Notes: a model not told the origin generated them from the letters alone. DNA of 64,000 nucleotides from Ideonella livida (GCF_010499455.1 NZ_JAAGOH010000017.1:1-64000), one strand, 5' to 3'. Shown: positions 18,631 through 32,540, counted from the stretch's first letter. Translations and numbers: made by a program.

Positions 18631-19329
18631 ATGGCTCGACAGGCCCGTCTGGCGGTGCCCGGCTTGGCCCATTGCGTGCGCCTGACCGCGTTGGCGGGCC
18701 AGCCAGCCTTTCTCGATGATGAGGATTTGACCCGTTTTCGGGCCCACCTGACCGAGGCAGTCCGCAGCCACGGCGTGCAGGTGCACGCCTTCTGCCTGCT
18801 GCCGAGCCGGGTGGACCTCTTGCTGCGGCCGGAGAAGGACCAGGGCCTTTCCCTGGCCATCCAGGCCCTGGGCCGGCGCTACGTCGCCTCGTTCAACCTG
18901 CGCCACGGCCGCCAGGGCACGCTTTGGGCGGGACGTTTCCGTGCCTGTCCGCTGCAGCCGGGGTCTGCCGAACTGGCGGCTATGGCCTGGGTGGAGAGTG
19001 GCGCCGAGCTTCGGGAGCACTTGGCACCGACCTTGCTGCAGAGCCCGGCCTCCAGCGCCATGCACCACCTCGGCGCGCGGCGGGAGCAACTGGTCACCGA
19101 TCCGCCCGGCTACTGGGCGCTGGGTAACACACCCTTCGAGCGGGAGCTGGCCTATCGGGCGCTCCTGGGGGCCGACTCGGCCGAGGTGGCGCATTGGGCA
19201 CCGCGGCTTCAAGCCGGGCTGCGGGGCGGGCGTGGTGTAGGCGAGGCGGAATTTGCCTCCACCCTGGAGGTGCAACTGGGCCTGGGGCCCCGTCGCCCCC
19301 GAGGACGCCCTCCCAAGGTGCGCCTTTGA
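18631..19329 (+). CDS. RAYT-like (REP-associated tyrosine transposase) homologue lacking the HUH motif
   Basis: 232 residues, beginning MARQARLAVPGLAHCVRLTA as in IS200-related RAYT proteins. Family landmarks remain: the strand leading to the HUH box (AFCLLPSRVDLLLRP, residues 53-67) and the Tyr region GRRYVASFN (Tyr84) followed by GRQGTLWAGRF. In active members the box reads MPNHVHLL; here the two metal-binding His are Arg60 and Asp62, so transposase chemistry should be lost. The frame is intact and full length. It lies 21 bases after aroB, so it may be cotranscribed. It may be a domesticated nucleic-acid-binding protein rather than a mobile element. Confidence 0.8.
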   Translation: MARQARLAVPGLAHCVRLTALAGQPAFLDDEDLTRFRAHLTEAVRSHGVQVHAFCLLPSRVDLLLRPEKDQGLSLAIQALGRRYVASFNLRHGRQGTLWAGRFRACPLQPGSAELAAMAWVESGAELREHLAPTLLQSPASSAMHHLGARREQLVTDPPGYWALGNTPFERELAYRALLGADSAEVAHWAPRLQAGLRGGRGVGEAEFASTLEVQLGLGPRRPRGRPPKVRL

Positions 19330-19465
19330 TGTGTCCCTATTTAATTATGCGTTTCGGGGTTGTGGTTTTTAAATGTTGATCTGACCCCATTTGATTTCTC
19401 TTGTGGGGGGGGGAGGGCTTTGGCCTAATACGGGTCTATCCCTAGTCACGTTCCAGGAGTGCGCC
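19330..19465. promoter_or_regulatory. Leader/promoter region of gltBD
   Basis: 136 bases between the RAYT homologue and gltB, AT-rich in the first half (19340-19400). It holds ATGTTGATCTGACCCCATTT, a sequence of the type often seen beside RAYT genes. I see no second arm that would make a clear REP hairpin. The gltB ribosome-binding site AGGAG is at its right end. Confidence 0.4.
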
Positions 19466-24220
<4,755 letters not shown>

Positions 24221-24318
24221 GTGACCGGCCGGGTCGCAGAGGCGGTCCGGCTGCCTGAACACGCTGCGGGGTATGGGCTTCCATCCCCCCGTTCAACGCA
24301 CTGAAGAGATTTGCGATC

Positions 24319-25800
24319 ATGGGAAAAGTCACTGGCTTTCTGGAATTCGAGCGGCTTGAAGAAGGTTACGAGCCGGTCGAGAAGCGCCTGAAGTCCTACA
24401 AGGAATTCGTCATTGGCCTGACGCCTGAGCAGGCCAAGGTCCAGGGCGCGCGCTGCATGGACTGCGGCACGCCGTTCTGCAACAACGGTTGCCCGGTCAA
24501 CAACATCATTCCGGACTTCAACGACCTGGTCTACAAGCAGGATTGGCGCAACGCCATCACCGTCCTGCACAGCACCAACAACTTCCCCGAGTTCACCGGC
24601 CGCATCTGCCCGGCGCCCTGCGAGGCGGCGTGCGTGATCAACGTCAACGGCGATGCCGTGGGCATCAAGTCCATCGAGCACGCCATCATTGACCGCGCCT
24701 GGGACGAAGGTTGGGTGGTGCCGCAGCCGGCCGAGGTCAAGACCGGCAAGAAGGTCGCCATCGTCGGCGGTGGCCCCGCCGGCTTGGCGGCGGCACAGCA
24801 ACTGGCCCGCGCCGGCCACGCCGTGACGGTGTTCGAGAAGAACGACAAGGTCGGCGGTCTGCTGCGCTACGGCATTCCTGACTTCAAGATGGACAAGGGT
24901 CACATCGACCGCCGCATGAAGCAGTTGGAGGCGGAGGGCGTAGTGTTCCGTACCAACGTCGTGGTGGGCGAGTGGCCCAAGGACTCCAAGGTCACCAACT
25001 GGGCCAAGGAGAGTGTGAGCGCCGAACAGCTCAAGGCGGAGTTCGATGCCGTCTTGCTGACCGGCGGTGCAGAACAGTCACGTGACCTGCCCATTCCAGG
25101 TCGCGACCTGGCCGGCATCCACTTTGCGATGGAACTGCTGCCCCAGCAGAACCGTGTGAACCATGGCGGCAAGGTCAAGGACGCCATCCGCGCTGATGGC
25201 AAGCATGTCATCGTGATCGGCGGTGGCGACACCGGCAGCGACTGCGTGGGCACCAGCACCCGCCACGGAGCCGCCAGCGTCACCCAGTTCGAAGTGATGC
25301 CCCAGCCGCCGGAGCAGGAAGACAAGCCCTTGACCTGGCCGTACTGGCCGCTGAAGCTGCGCACCAGCTCCAGCCATGACGAGAGTGCCGAGCGCGGTCT
25401 GCTCAAGCGTGAGTTCGCCATCTCGACCAAGGAGTTTTTGGGCGAGAAGGGCAAGATCACCGGCCTGAAGACCGTGCGTGTCGAGTTCAAGGACGGCAAG
25501 CTGGTGGAGGTTCCGGGCTCGGAGCAGGTGCACAAGGCCGACCTGGTGCTGCTGGCCATGGGCTTCACCAACCCCGTCACTTCCGTGCTGGAGTCCTTTG
25601 GCGTGGCCAAGGATGTCCGCGGCAACGCCAAGGCCTCGACCGACGCGGACGGCGGCTACAAGACCAGCGTGGCCAAGGTGTTTGCGGCGGGCGACATGCG
25701 CCGCGGTCAATCCCTGGTCGTGTGGGCAATCCGCGAAGGTCGCCAGGCCGCGCGTGCCGTCGACGAGTTCCTGATGGGCACCACCACCCTGCCGCGCTGA
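24319..25800 (+). CDS. gltD: Glutamate synthase (NADPH) small subunit
   Basis: 493 residues. It supplies electrons from NADPH through FAD and Fe-S clusters to GltB. Cysteine clusters [15 protein letters not shown] (about residues 52-66) and [11 protein letters not shown] (near 98) bind 4Fe-4S centres. The FAD dinucleotide fold is [17 protein letters not shown] (near 153) and the NADPH fold is [11 protein letters not shown] (near 300). Normal length. The gltBD unit ends at a strong intrinsic terminator 96 bases downstream. Confidence 0.97.
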   Translation: MGKVTGFLEFERLEEGYEPVEKRLKSYKEFVIGLTPEQAKVQGARCMDCGTPFCNNGCPVNNIIPDFNDLVYKQDWRNAITVLHSTNNFPEFTGRICPAPCEAACVINVNGDAVGIKSIEHAIIDRAWDEGWVVPQPAEVKTGKKVAIVGGGPAGLAAAQQLARAGHAVTVFEKNDKVGGLLRYGIPDFKMDKGHIDRRMKQLEAEGVVFRTNVVVGEWPKDSKVTNWAKESVSAEQLKAEFDAVLLTGGAEQSRDLPIPGRDLAGIHFAMELLPQQNRVNHGGKVKDAIRADGKHVIVIGGGDTGSDCVGTSTRHGAASVTQFEVMPQPPEQEDKPLTWPYWPLKLRTSSSHDESAERGLLKREFAISTKEFLGEKGKITGLKTVRVEFKDGKLVEVPGSEQVHKADLVLLAMGFTNPVTSVLESFGVAKDVRGNAKASTDADGGYKTSVAKVFAAGDMRRGQSLVVWAIREGRQAARAVDEFLMGTTTLPR

Positions 25801-25895
25801 TCGCCAGCCTCCGGGCCGAGGGCCTCAGGGTCTGCCGACCCGGCCTCGGCCCCATCGCCGGTTGTTTGACCGGAAGGCTGCGAGTTCGACAAAAA

Positions 25896-25932
25896 GCCGG
25901 TGACGAGTCTCTCGTCACCGGCTTCTTTGTTT
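25896..25932 (+). terminator. Intrinsic terminator after gltBD
   Basis: A perfect 12-base-pair stem (GCCGGTGACGAG / CTCGTCACCGGC) with a TCT loop, followed by TTCTTTGTTT and preceded by five A residues. It lies between gltD and mlaF and separates the two operons. Confidence 0.9.
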
Positions 25933-26039
25933 CCGGGGGGCGGTGTGCGGTTGCTTCAAATGCGTTTACATGGCATTTGGGGGGCGGCCATCCTGGGGGA
26001 AAACGACATGCCACAATCAGCCGCAAACCTCTAGGCACA

Positions 26040-26846
26040 ATGTCAGACACCTTCATCGAGATCGACCGCGTCACCTTCGGGTACGACAGTTCACGGATCA
26101 TCCTGAATGACGTGAGCATGCGCTTTCCGCGTGGCAAGGTCACCGCCATCCTTGGCGGATCCGGTTGTGGCAAGACCACGCTGCTGCGGCTGATCGGCGG
26201 CGTCTATCCGGCCAACCAAGGGCGGGTGGTCTTTGATGGTGAACTGGTGGATTCGCGCGACAAGGCGCAGCTTTACCGCATCCGCCGTCGCCTGGGCATG
26301 CTGTTCCAGTTTGGCGCCCTGTTCACCGATCTCAGCGTGTTCGACAACGTGGCCTTTCCACTGCGCGAGCACACCAGCCTGCCGGAGGCGCTCATCCGCG
26401 ACATCGTCCTCATGAAGCTCAATGCCGTGGGGCTGCGGGGTGCTGCACCACTGCGCATCAGCCAGGTGTCTGGGGGTATGGCCCGACGCATCGCGTTGGC
26501 CCGTGCCATGGCGCTGGATCCTGAACTGATCATGTACGACGAGCCCTTTGCCGGTCTGGATCCCATTTCGATGGGGGTCACCGCTAACCTCATCCGTCGT
26601 CTGAATGACGCCACGGGTGCCACCTCGCTCATGGTGTCCCATGACGTCCAGGAGTGCTTTGCCATCTCCGATTACGCCTACCTGATGGCCCCCGGCGGCC
26701 GGGTGGTGGCCCATGGCACCCCCGAGGAGCTCAACCGCTCCGAGGATCCTGAGGTGCGGCAGTTCATCCGTGGCGAGCCCGACGGGCCCATCCGTTTCCA
26801 CTATCCGGCGCCCTCCATGGCCCAAGACCTGGGGCTGTCCGCATGA
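26040..26846 (+). CDS. mlaF: Phospholipid-transport ABC ATPase MlaF
   Basis: 268 residues from the ATG at 26040; the frame is open upstream but that stretch contains the gltBD terminator and is not coding. Walker A is GGSGCGKTT (residues 39-47), the signature is VSGGMARRIALARAM (the MlaF-type 'SGGM' rather than SGGQ), and Walker B is LIMYDEPFAGLD. It powers the MlaFEDB complex that moves phospholipids between the inner membrane and the periplasmic carrier MlaC. Overlaps mlaE by four bases. Confidence 0.95.
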   Translation: MSDTFIEIDRVTFGYDSSRIILNDVSMRFPRGKVTAILGGSGCGKTTLLRLIGGVYPANQGRVVFDGELVDSRDKAQLYRIRRRLGMLFQFGALFTDLSVFDNVAFPLREHTSLPEALIRDIVLMKLNAVGLRGAAPLRISQVSGGMARRIALARAMALDPELIMYDEPFAGLDPISMGVTANLIRRLNDATGATSLMVSHDVQECFAISDYAYLMAPGGRVVAHGTPEELNRSEDPEVRQFIRGEPDGPIRFHYPAPSMAQDLGLSA

Positions 26847-27625
26847 CCAAGACCCTGCAATCGGTGGGTGAGCGCACCCTGGAGATGCTGCGCGCGCTGG
26901 GCCACGCCTTCTTCTTCTTCGTCGACCTGCTGCGCTTCAGTCCGGGCGCCTTGCGGCGTTTTGGCCTGGTGGTTGGGCAGATCCATGCCATCGGCAACCT
27001 TTCCCTGGTGATCATCGTCGCCTCGGGCTTGGCCGTGGGCTTCGTGCTTGCCCTTCAGATGTACTACGCGCTGGTGGCCTATGGCGCCGCCGAGTCCCTG
27101 GGCCTGATCGTCAACCTGGCCTTGGTGCGTGAACTCGGGCCAGTGGTGACAGCCCTGCTGTTTGCCGGCCGGGCGGGCACCTCGTTGACAGCGGAAATTG
27201 GGCTGATGAAGGCTGGCGAGCAACTGTCTGCCATGGAGCTGATGGCCATCGACCCCCGGGCCCGCGTCCTGGCGCCGCGGTTCCTGGGCGGCATCATCGC
27301 CATGCCCATCCTGGCGGTCTTGTTCTCCACGGTGGGCATCCTGGGGGCCTATGTGGTGGCGGTGTTGCTGATCGGCGTGGATGCGGGCAATTTCTGGTCG
27401 ATCATGCAATCCAAGGTCGACGTGTGGCGGGATGTGGGCAATGGCATGGTCAAGTCGGCCGTCTTCGGGGTGATCTGCACCACCGTGGCCCTCTACCAGG
27501 GGCATGAGACCCAGGCCACGCCAGAAGGGGTGGCCTACGCGACCACCCGGACCGTCGTGATCGCCTCCCTCTCCGTGCTGGCTGTGGACTTCATCCTCAC
27601 GGCCCTGATGTTCTCCACCCCCTGA
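26843..27625 (+). CDS. mlaE: Phospholipid-transport permease MlaE
   Basis: 260 residues. An integral membrane protein of the MlaE family with five or so hydrophobic segments and the family signature region LVRELGPVVTALLFAGRAGTS (split around residues 94-114) plus MSAMELMAIDPRARVLAPR-like sequence after it. It forms the membrane dimer of the MlaFEDB transporter. Overlaps mlaF; mlaD follows 28 bases later. Confidence 0.95.
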   Translation: MTKTLQSVGERTLEMLRALGHAFFFFVDLLRFSPGALRRFGLVVGQIHAIGNLSLVIIVASGLAVGFVLALQMYYALVAYGAAESLGLIVNLALVRELGPVVTALLFAGRAGTSLTAEIGLMKAGEQLSAMELMAIDPRARVLAPRFLGGIIAMPILAVLFSTVGILGAYVVAVLLIGVDAGNFWSIMQSKVDVWRDVGNGMVKSAVFGVICTTVALYQGHETQATPEGVAYATTRTVVIASLSVLAVDFILTALMFSTP

Positions 27626-27653
27626 GACCCTTGAATCCTTTTGAAAGCTGCAA

Positions 27654-28133
27654 ATGAACAAGAAGAGCATTGAGACCCTGGTCGGTCTGTTCGTGCTGCT
27701 GGGTGGCCTGGGTGTGGTCTTCCTGGCTCTCAAGGCCGCCAATCTGGCCAGTTTCTCCTCCGGAGACAGCTACACCCTGGTGGCCAAGTTTGACAACATT
27801 GGCGGCCTGAAGCCCCGTGCACCGGTGCGCTCCGCGGGCGTCAATGTCGGGCGTGTCACCAGCATCGCGCTGGACGCCAAGACCTACCAAGGGGTGGTGA
27901 CGCTGGAGATTTCCAAGGGCGTTGAATTTCCCAAGGACTCCTCGGCCAAGATCCTGACCGCCGGTTTGCTGGGCGACCAATACATCGGCATCGAGCCTGG
28001 CGCGGCAGAAGCCAATTTCGCCGCGGGCGACGTGATCCGGCAGACCCAGTCCGCCGTGGTGCTGGAGAACCTCATCGGTCAGTTCCTCTTCAACAAGGCT
28101 GCCGACGCGGGAACGGAGGGCGCCGCCAAATGA
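27654..28133 (+). CDS. mlaD: Phospholipid-transport MCE-domain protein MlaD
   Basis: 159 residues: one N-terminal membrane helix (about residues 8-28) then a single MCE domain (YTLVAKFDNIGGLKPRAPVRSAGVNVG, residues ~42-68, and LTAGLLGDQYIGIEPG). It forms the periplasmic hexameric ring on MlaE. Length is near the short end for the family. Overlaps mlaA by four bases. Confidence 0.93.
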   Translation: MNKKSIETLVGLFVLLGGLGVVFLALKAANLASFSSGDSYTLVAKFDNIGGLKPRAPVRSAGVNVGRVTSIALDAKTYQGVVTLEISKGVEFPKDSSAKILTAGLLGDQYIGIEPGAAEANFAAGDVIRQTQSAVVLENLIGQFLFNKAADAGTEGAAK

Positions 28134-28852
28134 GGCGTCGTGTCTTTCACACCGAAGGCCGGGCGTTGAGGGCTTTCGGCTTGTGCCTGGGGCTGTTGGT
28201 GGGCTCTGCCGTGCAGGCCGCCTCTGAGCCTGACCCATGGGAAGGGTTCAACCGGTCCGTCTTCAACTTCAATGACGCGGTGGACCAGGCGGCGCTCAAA
28301 CCCCTGGCCGAGGGTTACAAGCGCTGGGTGCCTGAACTCGTGCGCACGGGTGTGGATAACTTCCTGGGCAACATCGGCGACGCTTGGTCGACGGTCAACC
28401 ACGTACTGCAAGGCAAGGGCGTCGAGGCGACGACCATGGGCTTCCGGGTGGTCACCAACACCTTCTTCGGTTTGGGTGGCCTGCTCGATCCTGCCAGCGA
28501 AATGGGCATGGAGCGCCAGAGCGAGGACTTCGGCCAGACGCTGGGCCGTTGGGGCATGCCTTCGGGGCCCTACCTGGTCTTGCCGCTGCTGGGCCCGTCG
28601 ACCGCCCGAGACGGGGCTGCGCGAGTGGTGGACAGCTTGGCTGGCCCCACGGCCCTGGTGCATGGCACCCCTGACACGGTCGGGGTGCTGACCCTGCAGA
28701 TCGTGAGCACCCGCGCCGGGCTCCTGGGCGCGTCTCAGATGCTCGACGAGATCGCGCTGGACAAGTACCAGTTCCTGCGGGATGCGTACCTGGCCCGTCG
28801 CCGCAACCAGGTCTACGACGGCAATCCGCCCGAAGAGCCCGAGGCCGAGTGA
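28130..28852 (+). CDS. mlaA: Outer-membrane phospholipid-removal protein MlaA (VacJ)
   Basis: 240 residues. The VacJ signature DPWEGFNRSVFNFNDAVD starts near residue 27 and the family segment WGMPSGPYLVLPLLGPST lies near 143. It extracts misplaced phospholipid from the outer leaflet of the outer membrane and passes it to MlaC. The signal peptide ends GLLVGSAVQAAS; the position where the Enterobacteria protein has its lipid-bearing Cys is Ser here, so lipidation is not supported. It is encoded inside the mla operon between mlaD and mlaC. Confidence 0.93.
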   Translation: MRRRVFHTEGRALRAFGLCLGLLVGSAVQAASEPDPWEGFNRSVFNFNDAVDQAALKPLAEGYKRWVPELVRTGVDNFLGNIGDAWSTVNHVLQGKGVEATTMGFRVVTNTFFGLGGLLDPASEMGMERQSEDFGQTLGRWGMPSGPYLVLPLLGPSTARDGAARVVDSLAGPTALVHGTPDTVGVLTLQIVSTRAGLLGASQMLDEIALDKYQFLRDAYLARRRNQVYDGNPPEEPEAE

Positions 28853-28935
28853 GCCACCGGCCGGCCCTGCTGTCCACCTGCGGAGGCGCGCGCGCGTTGT
28901 AGGCGTGCTGGCCTTCGCGTCAGTGAAAGGAAATC

Positions 28936-29568
28936 ATGTTCATCGATCGATTCAAGCGTGCTGGCCTGTTGGGCGCCGCGCTCCTGTCCCTGCCCCTGTG
29001 GTCCGTGTCCGTGCATGCGGCCGATGTGGCCACGCCTGATGCGCTGATCCGTCAGGTGTCGGTGGAGGTCATCGACACCGTCAAGGCTGACAAGTCCATC
29101 CAGGGTGGCGACATCAGCAAGATCATCGCGCTGGTGGACAGCAAGGTGATGCCGCATGTGAATTTCCAGCGCATGACCGCCTCCGCGGTGGGGCGCAGCT
29201 GGCGTTCGGCCACCCCCGAGCAGCAGAAGCGCCTGCAGGAAGAGTTCAAGGCGCTGCTGGTTCGTACCTACGCCGGTGCCCTGAGCCAGGTGCGTGAGCA
29301 CACCATTGCCCTCAAGCCCATGCGCGCCGGTGCGGACGATACCGAGGTGGTGGTGCGTACCGAGGTCAAGGGCAAGGGCGACCCCATCCAGCTCGACTAC
29401 CGCCTCGAGAAGACCGCCGACGGCTGGAAGATCTACGACGTGAACGTGCTGGGCGTGTGGCTGGTGGAGCAGTACAAGAGCAGCTTCGCCCAGGAGATCA
29501 ACGCTTCGGGCATCGATGGCCTGATCGCCAAGCTGACCGAGCGCAACAAGGCCGCGGCCAAGCGCTGA
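28936..29568 (+). CDS. mlaC: Periplasmic phospholipid carrier MlaC
   Basis: 210 residues with a clear signal peptide ending VHA-ADV. The mature part matches the MlaC/Ttg2D family (ALVDSKVMPHVNFQRMTASA; QFKALL-like helix EEFKALLVRTYAGALSQ). It shuttles phospholipid between MlaA and MlaD. AAAGGA lies ahead of the ATG. The 83-base spacer after mlaA contains no terminator. Confidence 0.94.
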   Translation: MFIDRFKRAGLLGAALLSLPLWSVSVHAADVATPDALIRQVSVEVIDTVKADKSIQGGDISKIIALVDSKVMPHVNFQRMTASAVGRSWRSATPEQQKRLQEEFKALLVRTYAGALSQVREHTIALKPMRAGADDTEVVVRTEVKGKGDPIQLDYRLEKTADGWKIYDVNVLGVWLVEQYKSSFAQEINASGIDGLIAKLTERNKAAAKR

Positions 29569-29592
29569 GCGCCCTGCACGGAGTGGAACGCC

Positions 29593-29865
29593 ATGTTGAC
29601 CCTGCCCACACAGCTCACCCTGCGCGAAGCGCCTGATCTGGTCAAGGCGCTTCAGGCGCAGATCGCCCAGGGCGGGGGCGCGGTGGATATCGACGCGTCG
29701 GCCCTGCAGCAGATCGATTCCTCTGCTTTGGCGGTGCTGCTGGCCTGCCGCCGTGCGGCGGGCGGGCGGCCTTTTGCAGTGCATTCCGCCTCTGCACGTC
29801 TGCGGGATCTGGCCAGCCTGTACGGTGTGCAGGACCTGGTGGGGCTTGCGCCGGTGCAGGCCTGA
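29593..29865 (+). CDS. mlaB: STAS-domain protein MlaB
   Basis: 90 residues, a single STAS domain (VDIDASALQQIDSSALAVLLACRRA, about residues 35-59), the size and type of MlaB, which binds MlaF in the cytoplasm and supports complex activity. Preceded by GGAG. Last gene of the operon; followed by an intrinsic terminator. Confidence 0.9.
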   Translation: MLTLPTQLTLREAPDLVKALQAQIAQGGGAVDIDASALQQIDSSALAVLLACRRAAGGRPFAVHSASARLRDLASLYGVQDLVGLAPVQA

Positions 29866-29879
29866 ACCTGTGGTGTACG

Positions 29880-29916
29880 GGCAAGGGCGGTGCTGCGGCG
29901 CCGCCCTTGCCGTTTT
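29880..29916 (+). terminator. Intrinsic terminator after the mla operon
   Basis: An 11-base-pair inverted repeat (GGCAAGGGCGG / CCGCCCTTGCC) with a 10-base loop, followed by GTTTTC. It lies between mlaB (+) and the converging hexR (-). Confidence 0.75.
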
Positions 29917-29917
29917 C

Positions 29918-30814
29918 TCAGCCCGGCAAGCCGTTGCGGCCGGCCGAAGGTGCCGGGCTCACATAGCGGCGCTGGCGCAGGTTGCGCTTGATTTCCTGCA
30001 AGTGCGTGCGCAGCTCCGGCCCCAGCCGCAGCGCCACTCCGGTGACCAGGATGTCGACGATCATCAGGTGGATGAGCCGCGAGACCATCGGGCTGTAGCG
30101 CTCATGGTCCTCGGGGTGGTCGGCCGCGATGAGGATCTGGTTTTGGCTCTGGGTGAGCAGGGCCAGCGGTGAGCCGCTGGCGGTGATCACCACCAGGGTC
30201 GCCCCCCGTTTGAGCACGATCTCCGCCACGTCGATCAGGTCCCGGCTGCGTCCGGAGTTGCTGATCACCACCGCCACATCCTGCGGACCCAGCATGGTGG
30301 CGCTCATGATCTGCACATGGCCGTCACTCATGGCCACGGCTTGCACCCCCAGCCGGAACAGCTTGTGCTGCGCATCCTGGGCGACGATGCCGGAGTTGCC
30401 CACTCCATAGAACTCGACGCGACCGTGCTGGCGGGCGCAGGTGGTCACCGCCTCCATGGCCCGCTCCACCGCCTGGGTGGCGATGTCGTTGCGGTACTTG
30501 AGCAGCGCGGCCACCGCGTTGTCGATCACCTTGACCACCACGTCCGAGGGCTTGTCGTCCTCGTCGACGGCGCGATGCACAAAGGGCACGCCCTCGTTGA
30601 CCACGCCCGCGAGTTTGAGTTTGAAGTCGGCCAGGCCGTCATAACCCACGCTGCGGCAGAAGCGCACCACCGTGGGTTTGCTCACATGGGCCCGCTCGGC
30701 CAGCTCACCCACAGGCATGGAGGCGAAACTGCGGGGGTCCAGCAACACCAGCTTGGCCACGCGCTGCTCGGCAGGGGGCAGGGCGGGGATGGAGGCTCGG
30801 ATCCGTTCAAGCAT
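29918..30814 (-). CDS. hexR: HexR-type RpiR-family transcriptional regulator
   Basis: 298 residues: an N-terminal RpiR helix-turn-helix (LAERAHVSKPTVVRFCRSVGY, about residues 38-58) and a C-terminal SIS sugar-phosphate-binding domain (FYGVGNSGIVAQDAQHKLFR). HexR senses 2-keto-3-deoxy-6-phosphogluconate in characterised proteobacteria and represses zwf and related genes. It lies 51 bases downstream of zwf on the same strand, so zwf-hexR is probably one unit, and a HexR-like site lies in front of zwf. Confidence 0.88.
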   Translation of the reverse strand: MLERIRASIPALPPAEQRVAKLVLLDPRSFASMPVGELAERAHVSKPTVVRFCRSVGYDGLADFKLKLAGVVNEGVPFVHRAVDEDDKPSDVVVKVIDNAVAALLKYRNDIATQAVERAMEAVTTCARQHGRVEFYGVGNSGIVAQDAQHKLFRLGVQAVAMSDGHVQIMSATMLGPQDVAVVISNSGRSRDLIDVAEIVLKRGATLVVITASGSPLALLTQSQNQILIAADHPEDHERYSPMVSRLIHLMIVDILVTGVALRLGPELRTHLQEIKRNLRQRRYVSPAPSAGRNGLPG

Positions 30815-30865
30815 GGTGAGGGAGTGCGGGCCCGGTCTCGCGGCCCGTCGGTCTGTAATGGGATG

Positions 30866-32311
30866 TCATTGTTCCTCAGACCAGGCGAAGCCGTCGCGGG
30901 CCACCAACGCGCTGGCCGCCGCCGGGCCCCAGGAGCCGGCGGCATAGGTGCGCAGTGAGCCGCCGTCGGCTGCCCAGGCGTTGAGGATGGGTTCCACCCA
31001 GCGCCAGGCCTGTTCCTGTTCGTCGCTGCGCACGAACAGGTTGAGCCGGCCGGCGATGGCGTCCAGCAGCAGGCGTTCGTAGGCGCCCACGCGTTCGGCG
31101 GGGAACGCGCGGTCGAAGTCCAGGTCCAGTTTGACGCTGGAGAGCGCATCGTTGGCGGCACTGCCCTTGGCCGCCAGCAGGTGCAGCTCCAGCCCGTCTT
31201 CGGGTTGCAGCTTGATCACCAGCTTGTTGGCCTGCGCTGCGCCCGGGAAGATGGGGTGCGGCACCGGGCGGAAATTCACCACGATCTGCGCGTCGCGCGC
31301 GGCCAGGCGCTTGCCGGTGCGCAGGTAGAAGGGCACGCCGGCCCAACGCCAGTTCTGCACCTCGGTCTTGAGCGCCACGAAGGTCTCGCAGCTGCTGCCG
31401 GCGGGCACTTTCACCTCCTCCAGGTAGCCCGGCACGGACTTGCCTTCGGCATTGCCGGCGCGGTATTGGCCGCGCACCACGTCACGGGCCACGCTCTCGG
31501 GGGTGAAGGGCTTGAGCGACTTGAGCACCTTGAGCTTCTCGTCGCGGATGGCGTCGGCGTCGTTGGACGACGGCGGTTCCATGGCGATCATGGTGAGCAG
31601 CTGCAGGGCGTGGTTCTGGACCATGTCGCGCAGCGCGCCGGTGCGGTCGTAAAAGTCGCCACGGGTGCCCACACCCAGGGCCTCGGCCAGGGTGATCTGG
31701 ATGTTGGCGATGCACTCGCGGCGCCACAGCGGCTCGAACAGGGCATTGGCAAAGCGCAGCGCCATCAGGTTCTGCACACTGGGCTTGCCCAGGTAGTGGT
31801 CGATGCGGAAAGCCTGCTCCTCGCGGAACACGCTGCGCACGGCCTGGTTGATGGCCTGGGCACTGGCCAGGTCGTGGCCCAGCGGCTTTTCCAGCACCAC
31901 CCGCACCTTGGGGCCGTTCAACTCGGCGGCTCCCAGCTGCTCGCACACGGTGGTGAACAGGTGCGGGCTGGTGGCCAGGTAGAGCACCACGGTGTCCGCA
32001 TTGCGCTCTTCGATCCAGCGCTTGAGCGTGGCGTAGTCGTCTGGCTTGGAGACGTCCATGCGCTGGTAGTGCAGCAGCGCGGCAAATGCCGCGAACTCTG
32101 CTTCGCTGGGCCGCTTGGAGGCGTCCACTTCAGCAAAACGCTCGCGGATGAACTCCCGGTATCCCTCATCCGTGCGCTCGTCACGGGCCACGGCCAGGAT
32201 GCGGCCGCCTGCCGGCAACTTGCCGTGGCGGAAGGCCTGGAACAGGGCCGGCATGAGCTTGCGCCAGGTCAGGTCGCCGGTGCCGCCAAAGAAGACAAGA
32301 TCGAAGGACAT
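30866..32311 (-). CDS. zwf: Glucose-6-phosphate 1-dehydrogenase
   Basis: 481 residues, normal length. N-terminal NADP fold FFGGTGDLTWRKLMPAL (near residue 8) and the substrate/catalytic motif IDHYLGKPSVQN (residues 170-181) are present. It oxidises glucose 6-phosphate to 6-phosphogluconolactone, feeding the Entner-Doudoroff or pentose phosphate routes. First gene of zwf-hexR and divergent from tal. Confidence 0.96.
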   Translation of the reverse strand: MSFDLVFFGGTGDLTWRKLMPALFQAFRHGKLPAGGRILAVARDERTDEGYREFIRERFAEVDASKRPSEAEFAAFAALLHYQRMDVSKPDDYATLKRWIEERNADTVVLYLATSPHLFTTVCEQLGAAELNGPKVRVVLEKPLGHDLASAQAINQAVRSVFREEQAFRIDHYLGKPSVQNLMALRFANALFEPLWRRECIANIQITLAEALGVGTRGDFYDRTGALRDMVQNHALQLLTMIAMEPPSSNDADAIRDEKLKVLKSLKPFTPESVARDVVRGQYRAGNAEGKSVPGYLEEVKVPAGSSCETFVALKTEVQNWRWAGVPFYLRTGKRLAARDAQIVVNFRPVPHPIFPGAAQANKLVIKLQPEDGLELHLLAAKGSAANDALSSVKLDLDFDRAFPAERVGAYERLLLDAIAGRLNLFVRSDEQEQAWRWVEPILNAWAADGGSLRTYAAGSWGPAAASALVARDGFAWSEEQ

Positions 32312-32319
32312 GGTGCTTG

Positions 32320-32334
32320 TGTAATTTGATTACC
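32320..32334. promoter_or_regulatory. Probable HexR operator upstream of zwf
   Basis: The sequence TGTAATTTGATTACC lies 9-23 bases before the zwf start. It matches 13 of 15 positions of the known HexR pseudopalindrome TGTARTWWWAYTACA. A regulator of this type is encoded directly downstream of zwf, suggesting feedback control; the divergent tal gene could share it. Confidence 0.7.
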
Positions 32335-32540
32335 TGATTCATCATGCACCAGTTTCAACGACAGGTCAATGCAGGTTGTCGCGGTCCTGAGCCGCGGCTC
32401 TGGTGCCGTAACCGCCTTGTTCACAAACGGTGCGTCCGACCGGGTTCTAATTCCAGCTTGCACACCGCCGGGCCAGGGCGGAACGGGGCTTGCTCCCGTG
32501 CGCCAGGCCGGCCCCACCTCGATTTCCTCCTCCGCCTGCC

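Noticed and set aside
25722-26039. Upstream extension of the mlaF frame
   Set aside because: The stretch contains the gltBD terminator hairpin, and MlaF homologues start at the ATG at 26040.
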